NCBI RefSeq assembly: GCF_900113375.1
Contig: NZ_FOPC01000004.1
Span: 1 to 64,000, forward strand
Direction: 5' to 3'
Length of the DNA: 64,000 bases
From: Algoriphagus hitonicola
GTDB taxonomy: Bacteria > Bacteroidota > Bacteroidia > Cytophagales > Cyclobacteriaceae
Shown: in pieces, positions 36,101 through 44,600 of the stretch
How the letters are laid out: every line of letters begins with the position of its first letter
Numbering within the stretch: position 1 is the first letter of the stretch
Notes under the pieces: generated by a model
Told to the model about the DNA's origin: nothing
Databases searched by the model: none
The model's input: only the letters and a program-made list of their open reading frames with translations
Program-made: the position numbers and the translations under genes

Positions 36101-39100
36101 GTAGATCCTGTCCCAACCATTGATGATATTTCCATCAACTCCTGTACTGGAGATCCTTTTACTATTGAACCCGCAGATGGGATTGTACCTTCCGGGACCA
36201 CATATGATTGGGAATTGATCTCGGTTACGGGTGGAATAACTGGAGGAGAGGATGGAAGTGGAGGCACTATTACCGGAACCTTAACCAATCCAAGCGATAC
36301 TCCACAGACTGCAACTTACACGGTAACTCCAACCTCCGGAAGCTGTATCGGGCCGGATTTTACAGTTACAGTCACAGTCGACCCCATCACGGAAATAACT
36401 GTTCAGCCTTCAGATATTGGAGAGGTAGACTGTTTTGGTGATGGGTTTGACCCGATTTCTGTCACCGCTGTGGGAGGAGGATTAGAGTATCAATGGTATT
36501 CCAAAACAGATAATTTGGATCCAATTACTAATCCTGGTAATCTTATTTCTGGGGCTAATTCCGCAAGTTTTACACCTCCTTCCAACACCCCAGTTTTAGA
36601 AAGCTATTACTACTATGTGGTAGTTATCGGTAATTGTGGGGAGGTAATTTCTTCACTTTCGGGGGAATATGTGGCTACGGAACCAGAAACAACAATTATT
36701 GATGACCCATCTACTACTGATCTAGAAGTATGCAAGGATGACGCGTTCCCAGAATTAGTGGTAAGTGCAATTGGAGAAACAGACCCTGACACCTACCCTG
36801 AAGTAACATATCAATGGTATAGCAATACTAGCCCTTCCAATACGGGAGGAACTCTAATTGATGGAGCTACTTCTTCAACTTTTACCCCACCAAGCAATAC
36901 GGTTGGTACCCTATATTATTATGCCGAGGCAGCGTCTTTATGCGGTACAGTTCCCACAGATGTTTCAGGTGCTCATACAGTTACTCCTTTAACAGAAATT
37001 GAAGAAGAGGATCTAGCCGGTCAAGTGATTTGTGATGGGGATGATTTTGATCCTATTTCGGTGGAAGCCTATGGAACTGGTACTATTTCCTATCAATGGT
37101 ATCAAAATGATGAAAACTCAACTACCTCTGGTAATATTGTAGCGATTGGATCAGATTCAAATACATTTACTCCTCCTTCAGGATTATCAAATCCTTCACA
37201 ATCGGAAACTTACTATTATTTTGTTGTGGTTTCGAGTGATTGTGGACCAGACATTACCTCCACTATTTCTGGCGAATTTACTGTGAATCCAATTCCAGAA
37301 GTAACCAATACCTCCCTAAATCAGACTATCTGTTCAGGTGGTAGTTCAACGGAAGTAGCTCTCACTTCAGATGTGGGAGGAACCACATTTAATTGGACAG
37401 CAAGTGCCTCAAGTGGAATTACTGGATACACGGCTTCTGGTTCGGGACCAATACCTGCAGAAACTTTATCGAATCCAGGAACCACCCGAGGGTCTGTTAC
37501 TTACAGCATTACTCCAAGTGCAAATGGATGTACTGGTCCATCTGTTGATTATACCATCTATGTGGACCCTTTACCAACGGTTACGAACGCTGTTATGTCC
37601 CAGACAATATGTTCTGGAGAAACCACGGAAGAAGTTTATTTGACATCGGATGTTGCTAGTACTAGTTTCGCTTGGACTGCAACTGCAACGTCTGGTGTTA
37701 CTGGATTTACTACAAATGGAACTGGTCCAATTCCAGCCCAAACCATAACAACTTCTGAAAATAGCCCAGGTACGGTAACCTATGAAATAACCCCAACCGC
37801 AAATACTTGTGCCGGACCCATTGCTACCTATACCATTCAGGTTAATCCAATTCCAACAATAACAAATTCAGAGTTGGATCAAACCATTTGCTCCGGAGAA
37901 AGCAGCTCTCAAGTTGACTTCACATCTTTAGTAGATGGGACTACCTTTGATTGGACGGTAGTTTCATCAAGTGGAGCTTCTGGGTTTACCTCAAGTGGAT
38001 CAGGTTCCCTTACTTCTCAGGCAATTACAGCAACCGGGCCAACGCAAGGATCGGTGACTTTTGAAGTGACTCCATCAGCTAATGATTGCTTTGGGCCCTC
38101 TGAGACTTATACTATTTATATAGATCCAATTCCTACGGTTACTAATACCGAATTGGAACAAACCATTTGCTCGGGAGGAAGTACCTCAGAGGTCGAACTT
38201 ACATCAGATGTTTCTGATGTATCTTTTGATTGGACAGCTGTGGGCTCGACGGGGGTTACCGGATTTACTTCGAGTGGATCAGGTCCAATCCCCGCAGAAA
38301 CAATAACAAATTCTGGAACGACACAAGGCACAGTAACCTATACCATCATTCCAAGTGCAAGCGGGTGTTCAGGTTCTTCCACTGATTATATCGTAAAAGT
38401 TGATCCATTACCAACTCCAACATTTATAGAATACCCGGGAACTGAAGTTTGCGAGCAAAGCAGTGTCGCCTACACCACTCAGCCAGGACAAAACAATTAC
38501 AATTGGAATATACCGGGATCAGAAGGAACCGATTACACGATTATTTCTGGAGGAACATCAGGTGAAAGTGTCACGCTAGAGTGGTTGACTACAGGTTCTA
38601 AGACGGTAACAGCTAGCTATACTGATTCAACTACTGGATGTATAGCTTCTTCCCCAGCCTCATCAACGACTGAGGTAGAACCTTTTGCAACAATAGGTCC
38701 TACCTCAATTGCGACCCCAAGCGTTTGTATTTCTGACCCTTCTTCCTTGAGTTTTACTCAATCCACAACGGGAGTAACAAGTATTGGTACACCGACAGGA
38801 TTACCTCCCGGAATCACAGCTTCATTTAATTCTTCGACTGGAGAGATCTCATTCTCCGGCACTGCTACAACAATAGGATTCTACAGCTATAGCATCCCAT
38901 TAAACGGCAACTGCGTCAATGGCCTAACTGCCACAGGGACAATAGATGTCACCCCTGAATATGAACTGACGTCAGTAAGTTCTGTTTCGGCTACTATCAC
39001 TGGAGGTACTGCGAGTATCACCATTAATGGAGATGTTTCTTCCTTACCTAATGGAGAATATGAAGTGACCTACATTTTGGATGATGGAATTAATCCTCCT

Positions 39101-41077
39101 GCTGAACACTCGTCATCCTCTTTCAATGTAAATGATGGTAGAGGTACTTTTGCTTCCATACCCTTGGATGATTTGGATGTTGAGGCCTATCAATTGACCA
39201 TCAAAACAATAAGCAAAACCACTGGAGGCTGTGTTACTGATTTAGACATAGACGACCCTATTAATACCACCTACTTTAGTGTTTGTGGGGCACCTTTTAC
39301 TGAGGATGGAACCTTCTTTGTACCAGCAGGAGTATATGAGGTTACCATTCAAGCTACTGGAGCTGGTGCAACAGGTGAAACTGAAACCGTTACTATTCCA
39401 GTAAATCCAGGGCAAGCATTGGGTATTTATGTCGGCCAAAGTGGAGATACTGGAACTGGCCGGGACACTTGGGTAACTCGAGATTCCTCTCTCCCCGATC
39501 CAGAAACTTCCAGTTTTGTATATGCCAACGGAGGCGGAGGAAATGGAGCTGATGGACAGGTAAATATATCCTATTCCTGCCCTGATGCTAATGATGCGGA
39601 TTGCATGGAGGTGGTTGATGACGGAGCAGTTAGCGGAACTACCATTATTCGATTTATATGCGATGATGTTTGGGAAGTCCCAGAAGGTTTAGTCGAATTT
39701 TCAATTTATGCAATCGGCGGTGGAGGCGGTGGTGGCATGGGACAAACCGGCGGTGGTGGTGGTGGCGGTGGAATTGCCTCTACCACTGTTTTTAGTAATG
39801 CTCAATATGGATTCCCAGCAGGTCATTCCCTCAATATTACAGTAGGCCAGGGTGGATCGGGTGCATCGACGGTAAATGTAAAAGGGGGAAATGGAGGCAA
39901 CTCGGAGGTAACCGGTACCATCCCAGATCCAAATGGAGATATAAACATCAATCTTAATGCCCTAGGAGGTGGAGGGGGTGGATCCTTTAACAATCTCGAC
40001 GGAACCGATGGGGCCTCAGGAGGAGGTGGCGCTTTCAGTGATCAAGAAACTAACACCGCTGGCATAGGGGGCTCAGGCACTCCAGGACAGGGAAATGACG
40101 GAGGTAATGGAGGTGAAGGAAATAAAGAAAATTCGGCAAGTGCTGGCGGCGGCGGTGGTGGTGCCGGAGAAGAAGGAGGTAATGGAGATGGGGCAGGAGT
40201 TGGACGATCAAAAGCAGGAGATGGAGGAGATGGGGCGATTTTTGAAATAGATGGTACTCCTTATGGTTATGGAGCTGGCGGTGGTGGCATAGGGTTTAAT
40301 TTTAATGGAAACCCTGTGAGTGATGGTGAAGGTGGTGAAGCAAATGGAATTAAAATAGGAGGAGATGCAGGTTTGGATGGAATTGGAAATGACGGCACCA
40401 TTTACACCGGATCTGGTGGAGGAGCTGGAAATACTTTAGGCGGAAATGGCGGACAAGGGGTTGTCTATATCACCTACTTTAACTTCAGCATCCTCCCCAT
40501 CGAATACCTCTACTTTGATGTGGAATATCAGGAGGAATCTAGAACGGGTAAATTAAACTGGGCGACTGCCAAAGAATGGGAAAATGCTCATTTTGAAATT
40601 GAGCGCTCTATCAATGGGGTAAATAATTGGGAAACGATCGCTGAAGTTCCCGGTGCTGGATATTCTGAAGTGATCACCGAATATGAGTTCATTGATCAAA
40701 ACCTTCCAGCAGCTGGAGGTGTCGTTTACTATCGACTAAAAGATGTGAGTTTCTACCAGGAGTATTCCTATAGTAATACCCGATCTATGGTCGTTCCATC
40801 GCTTTCAGGCACAAGTTCTTGGATCGCCTATCCTAACCCAAGTCATCGATCTAGTGAAATTACTTTAGATCTCTTAAATACATCGGAATACAATGACGAA
40901 CCAATTACTGTTCAAATTTCTGATGTGCGCGGTGTTTCTGAAAGCTACACGGTAAGAAGTGCACAAGAAGTAACGGAAGTTGTCAATTCCCATTTACAAA
41001 TCACTGACTTTGGAATTTATATCATTCAGCTTTCTTGGGGGGATAATCAGCAGCAGCTAAAAATTATTCGAAACTAA
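33146..41077 (+). CDS. giant modular surface protein with Ig/PKD-like repeats and T9SS sorting domain
   Basis: The 2643-residue protein has a signal peptide (1-23, ending TFAQ). Its modules in order are: a glycine-rich domain (about 25-236); one Ig-like module (238-326); eight PKD-like repeats of 95 (or 92) residues (327-1080); three Ig-like modules with the YQWY signature (1081-1382); four repeats of exactly 93 residues (1383-1754); more PKD-like modules to about 2040; two further glycine-rich domains (about 2045-2145 and 2170-2448); the IEYLYFDVEYQ module (2449-2555); and a sorting domain (YPNPSHRSSE to QLKIIRN). Most repeats carry two cysteines, probably one disulphide each. The plan fits a long, stalk-like adhesin exported by the type IX system. 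Its partner is unknown. Confidence 0.88.
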   Translation: MKKHLPVLLLSIFLIFISWETFAQTQTIINTTAGGGETFVVPPGVTSITVEVWGAGGRGGSRSGSNGVTGGGGGGAYSKSVLSVTAGQTISYYVGFGSKTADPGEDSWFLDNTTVMAKGGNSVGTNVLTGATGGSSASSFGDESFSGGNGGDGSGNNAGGGGSSAGINANGNNTANSTGATAPAGGGDGGDGRTGSQGRGEDGLSPGGGGGGSRRNNASGTEQVGGYGADGQIRISYIALTSYTSSDDQYVCEDDPINEITYSLPPNSTVEIIDLPPGLTSNYNSTAGTISITGIPTADGTYTINATPDYNSFITLTQSGSVTIIPKPDVTDIAETVCSGEPFTVIPVDGTNGFIPDVTTYSWDAPSMPSGLTGGAAGSGDEISGTLTNTTNSALDAIYTVTPTHNGCDGDPFEVAVTVDPVATIDDQTVEVCTGDDFSFTPTDGTDGVVPAGTTYTWESPSVTGGLTGGDADSGSSISATLNNPTNTQQTATYTVTPTSGTCVGPDFTVTVTVDPGPNIDDLTSSICSEETFTVTPENGTDGIVPAGTTYTWGSPLVTGGLTGGVAGSGSSITGTLTNPTNTSQTATYTVTPSSASCSDETFLLTVTVDPKPDVSDINETICSGGSFNLTPVDEIVPSGTTYSWSPPSISGDITGGEAGNGSTISGTLTNNTNTAQTATYTVTPISGDCTGEDFTVTVTVDPKATIDDQTVEVCTGDPFSFTPANVTDGIVPSGTTYTWEAPDLESGLTGGEADSGNIITGTLTNTSNTSKTATYTVTPISGSCTGEEFTVTVTINPGPSIDDINTSICSEGTFDITPENGTDGIVPSGTTYTWTLLSADAGISGAVDGSGNSISGTLTNSTSLSQAAVYEVTPTSGTCSDDTFLLTVTVDPKPDVSDMAETICSEGSFDLTPVDGTNGIVPAGISYSWEAPSISGELTGGEAGSGNTISGTLTNTSNIVQTATYTVTPTVDGCIGEDFVVTITVDPVPTIDDISINSCTGDPFTIEPADGIVPSGTTYDWELISVTGGITGGEDGSGGTITGTLTNPSDTPQTATYTVTPTSGSCIGPDFTVTVTVDPITEITVQPSDIGEVDCFGDGFDPISVTAVGGGLEYQWYSKTDNLDPITNPGNLISGANSASFTPPSNTPVLESYYYYVVVIGNCGEVISSLSGEYVATEPETTIIDDPSTTDLEVCKDDAFPELVVSAIGETDPDTYPEVTYQWYSNTSPSNTGGTLIDGATSSTFTPPSNTVGTLYYYAEAASLCGTVPTDVSGAHTVTPLTEIEEEDLAGQVICDGDDFDPISVEAYGTGTISYQWYQNDENSTTSGNIVAIGSDSNTFTPPSGLSNPSQSETYYYFVVVSSDCGPDITSTISGEFTVNPIPEVTNTSLNQTICSGGSSTEVALTSDVGGTTFNWTASASSGITGYTASGSGPIPAETLSNPGTTRGSVTYSITPSANGCTGPSVDYTIYVDPLPTVTNAVMSQTICSGETTEEVYLTSDVASTSFAWTATATSGVTGFTTNGTGPIPAQTITTSENSPGTVTYEITPTANTCAGPIATYTIQVNPIPTITNSELDQTICSGESSSQVDFTSLVDGTTFDWTVVSSSGASGFTSSGSGSLTSQAITATGPTQGSVTFEVTPSANDCFGPSETYTIYIDPIPTVTNTELEQTICSGGSTSEVELTSDVSDVSFDWTAVGSTGVTGFTSSGSGPIPAETITNSGTTQGTVTYTIIPSASGCSGSSTDYIVKVDPLPTPTFIEYPGTEVCEQSSVAYTTQPGQNNYNWNIPGSEGTDYTIISGGTSGESVTLEWLTTGSKTVTASYTDSTTGCIASSPASSTTEVEPFATIGPTSIATPSVCISDPSSLSFTQSTTGVTSIGTPTGLPPGITASFNSSTGEISFSGTATTIGFYSYSIPLNGNCVNGLTATGTIDVTPEYELTSVSSVSATITGGTASITINGDVSSLPNGEYEVTYILDDGINPPAEHSSSSFNVNDGRGTFASIPLDDLDVEAYQLTIKTISKTTGGCVTDLDIDDPINTTYFSVCGAPFTEDGTFFVPAGVYEVTIQATGAGATGETETVTIPVNPGQALGIYVGQSGDTGTGRDTWVTRDSSLPDPETSSFVYANGGGGNGADGQVNISYSCPDANDADCMEVVDDGAVSGTTIIRFICDDVWEVPEGLVEFSIYAIGGGGGGGMGQTGGGGGGGGIASTTVFSNAQYGFPAGHSLNITVGQGGSGASTVNVKGGNGGNSEVTGTIPDPNGDININLNALGGGGGGSFNNLDGTDGASGGGGAFSDQETNTAGIGGSGTPGQGNDGGNGGEGNKENSASAGGGGGGAGEEGGNGDGAGVGRSKAGDGGDGAIFEIDGTPYGYGAGGGGIGFNFNGNPVSDGEGGEANGIKIGGDAGLDGIGNDGTIYTGSGGGAGNTLGGNGGQGVVYITYFNFSILPIEYLYFDVEYQEESRTGKLNWATAKEWENAHFEIERSINGVNNWETIAEVPGAGYSEVITEYEFIDQNLPAAGGVVYYRLKDVSFYQEYSYSNTRSMVVPSLSGTSSWIAYPNPSHRSSEITLDLLNTSEYNDEPITVQISDVRGVSESYTVRSAQEVTEVVNSHLQITDFGIYIIQLSWGDNQQQLKIIRN
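34124..36385 (+). repeat. eight-unit coding repeat (285 bp) with three-unit higher-order period
   Basis: Unit starts are 34124, 34409, 34694, 34979, 35255, 35540, 35825 and 36110. Six units are 285 bp. Units 4 and 8 are 276 bp because both lack the same three-residue loop near GTNG. Units 1, 4 and 7 begin KPDV, units 2 and 5 ATIDDQTVEVCTGD, and units 3 and 6 GP.IDD...SICSE, so the array expanded as blocks of three units (855 and 846 bp). Confidence 0.9.
37292..38407 (+). repeat. four-unit coding repeat, exact 279-bp period
   Basis: Units start at 37292, 37571, 37850 and 38129, each 279 bp (93 residues) without any length change. Each begins with (I/L)P.(V/I)TN followed by QTICSG, contains a TF.WT strand and ends with a (V/I)(D/N)P boundary. 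The constant length suggests recent duplication or a strict structural constraint. Confidence 0.88.
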
Positions 41078-41633
41078 AGGGAGGCACCCCATTTATAGGG
41101 GATTTCACTTTCAACACAAAAGAATGTTTCAAAAAATGTTCTATTGTCAGCCTGAGTTTTAAATATTTTTCAAACATCCAAAAAGGAAATGAGGGAAATT
41201 TTCCTTTGAAGTAAGGCCGTGGTCACACTTAGTCTTAAATATTCTTCGAACATACAAAAAGGAGATGACGAAAATTATGGTTTGAATCAAATTTTTGGTC
41301 ACGCTGAGCACTTGAGAGACGAGAGTCTCGAAATCGAAGTGTCCTCGTACCTTCAGACTCCCGTCTTTCGGGTGCTCGGAATGACCCCAATTTTGTGATA
41401 TTAAGCATCTCTGTCATTGGTACCACTTGAGAAATGAGAGTCCCGAAATCGAAGTGTTATGGTTCGACGTTTAAGTAGGGCTTCGACTTCGCTCAGCCTG
41501 ACAGTAACAAAAATCTATCTTTGGTAGTGGAGTCGAAGGCCATTTCTAGCGTTTCGGACCTCATTTTGATTTCCACACCCTCGTCTCTTCAATGCCGCTG
41601 CCACAAACTTAACTTATGAGATCAGCCTCCTTT
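41078..41633. repeat. intergenic repeat region with REP-like sequences
   Basis: There is no gene between the giant cargo gene and the AsmA-like gene. Two related copies of 'taaatatt.ttc.aacat.c' are at about 41159-41195 and 41233-41270. Two copies of a 34-bp unit starting CACTTGAGA and ending AAATCGAAGTGT are at about 41308-41342 and 41425-41458. The sequence CTTCGACTTCGCTCAGCCTG (41481-41500) is of the type dispersed through many Bacteroidota genomes. Small hairpins such as GAGAC-GAGA-GTCTC (41316-41329) lie inside the units. This is dispersed repetitive DNA, not a coding region. Confidence 0.6.
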
Positions 41634-44600
41634 TTACTCCTCCTCATCCTTCCTTCTCACCGGCAACTGTGGCTGACCTAGACCCACACTACCTTTTAAA
41701 CCCGTAAGGGTTGCTTTCCACCAAGCATTAAAAATAAACTTGGATTGATCTCGCTTGAGATAAATATCGGAGCGAACCACATTTCCGAGGAATTTTCTGG
41801 GGTTATTATTTTTAATCAAGGTATTAGCCAAAAAGGTCATCCTTCCGAGTTTACCAGTGCCTTTGGTCAGACTTACACTATCCAAAAAAGAGACATTCAA
41901 CCCTTCATATCGAAAATCCATCCGTCCAAAAGCCTCTTCCTTATCCAATCGGAAACTCCAATCTCCTTTTTTTACGTCTCCTGAGTTAATCCTTAAAAAT
42001 GCTCCACGCGACAGGATATGATTAATCTGTTGGAGATTAAAGGTGTCCAATTGGGCAGTGACCTCCATCGGATAAGGGTCATCAAAGTGCATCTGAACCT
42101 GCAAATCCAATTCCCCTGTGCCCATCAATTTGGCAGAAGCCAGCACATAGCTATCATCTATGGGGTACTCCCGATTGGGTTCGCTGATGGCAAATGGCGT
42201 CAGGACTGCCTCCAAATCATGAAATTCCACTTTTCCCGGAGACATGGAATTCGCCACAAATTCCTGATATCGCACAAATCCCTGATGAAGAAACACCGAA
42301 TCTACACGAAGATTAAATGGAAGATTTTGAAGAATCTCTTGAGGCATAGGCTTAACCTGACCTTCCCTCAGCGGAATTCGCTTATCCCGGAGGACGTCAA
42401 GCTTCATCTGAGAGGCGATTACCCGCTTAGCTTGCATCCCCTCACCGGAAATCATTTGCTCCAAATCAATCGATTCAACCGAAACCCTTTCTAAATCCAA
42501 GCGTATCGCGTCCGTTTGATACCCTTTTTTTCGAAGATATTCATAGGTCCCCATGGCCGGTTTGTAGGCCACCCCCTCCAGCAACAAGTTGCGCTCCGAA
42601 AATGAAATCTTATCCGCACGGAAAATCTCCATACTGTCTTTACTATAGAGCTCATAATCCTTCACCGACAGCTTTAGATCTTCATCCAAGAAAAAATTAG
42701 CCTGCGCGCCAGATGAAAAATTAAGCAAGTCAAAATCCAAATCATTCAGGGCTAAATCTATCCCCTGAAACCCTAATCTCGGTATCGGCCCTTTCCCTTT
42801 TTGGTGAAATTCGATTTTTCCCTCGGTGATCATTAAATTTTGCAACATCAAAGTATGTACAAAAGCCTCCTCATTTTTAGACCTGGGACCAGATTGACCT
42901 GAAGAATTTTGGGTAGAAGCCGTATCCAAATACACGCGCATATCCGGACCAGATATCCGAATACTTTCCAGATTTACCCTTCCGGTACGTTGGATCTCCG
43001 CAAGGGTATTATTGCGTATTCCGAGTTCATCAATTTTTCCCGAAAAAAGTACCCCTTCGGAATTTTCCAAATCAACAGGCTCGATTTCCAATCCCAAAAA
43101 AACCGTCTCATCCCCTTTGTTATTGATCAAAACTTCGGAAAATCGGATTTGATGTAAACTATCCGGTAGCGCAAAAGAAAAATCATTGACTGCCAAAGAA
43201 ATCTCATCAAACAACTCCGCCAAAATCAACTCATTTTCCATTTCTTCATCCAGAAAAAAGTCAGACACTGACACATCAAAAGTCGCCTGAATGGATTCTA
43301 CCTCTTGGTTGGCTATTTGAAAAGTCAATCTCAAATCCGATTCTTTTGCCAAAATCTCCTGTATCCTAAGAAAATCAATAGACCTGCTAAAGGCTCCCGA
43401 ATTTCGATTGCTTCTTTCTTCTTTTCGGACAAACTCCGGCTCAATATCCAAGTTGATCTGACTCCCCTCCACACTCAATTTTGAAAGATCAAGTCTGTTT
43501 TCGTAAAGGAAATCCTCCAGATCCAATCCTTCCAACGTTAATTTTGGCAAGACCAAAGACAAGGCAAGTTTGCTTTCAAGCTGAGGTCCGGGATTGAGTA
43601 CGAGACTATCGATGGTGATCGCTTGGGTTTTGGTATTGTACTGCACATTTCCGGTACTGACATCATAGTCCCCTTTGGCCAGACTAAAGGAATATCCCGC
43701 TAGATTGAGAATGATTTCATCTGAAAAAAAACTGCGATCTATATCCAGTTCTTGTCCGGGTGCATAGTAAAAATCCCGGACAACAAGGGATAAATCCTCC
43801 TCGCTGAAACTCACTTCTTGTCTGCCGGTAATGTCTGTGAAATCCATTTTCCCCTGAAAAAATCCAACCGAATCAATCGACACCACTTTGAAATAATCGG
43901 AGAGCAAATCCTGAATTTCCTGCGAAGAGGCCGAAAATTCCCGATTTCCGCCAGAATTCCGCTTTCGAAGTTGATTATAAATCAGATGTGGCTGGGAAAC
44001 CAATATGTAATCGATCAATAGTTCCTCATCCAACAGTGCGGCCCGCACATCGATTCCCTGCAACTGAAAAACCGGAACAGTCAGGTCGATCGTTGCCGAT
44101 TTGCCATAGGTATCCAAGAGCTGCTGGATTTGATCGGGTTTTTCAGGTTTCAATGAAAAATTACTCACCTCGACCAGTCTCCGTTTGGAGTCGATCAAGA
44201 TTCGATCCGCCGTGAATAAGTGAAGGTTATCCCTCAATTTCAACTGATACTGATCCAGACTCAAGACTAATTCTTCTGCCAAAAGCAAATCCCGCATACT
44301 CGCTGATGATTCCGGTTTGATGAAAACATCCTCTAACTGAAGACTGAATTTTTCAAAATTCACATTATCACTCCGATCTCCGGATTCATTTTGAAATTGC
44401 ATGGTGCCTTCGTTGATCGAAAGCAAACCAATGTTTACCTCATCCAGGTACCCTTGCAAGAGTTTCTGTGCCGAAAATCTTCTCGTACTATCCCGCTGAG
44501 CTACGCGGTCGATAAACTCCACTTGAGGCTGATTCATCTCCAGCAGATCTACATCGAGTATCGCTTCATTGTAAAGCTTTTTCAGATTGGCTTCATCCAA

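Noticed and set aside
34124-38407. CRISPR-like array because of regular spacing
   Set aside because: The repeats are 279-285 bp, inside one open frame, diverged in sequence, and encode PKD-like domains.
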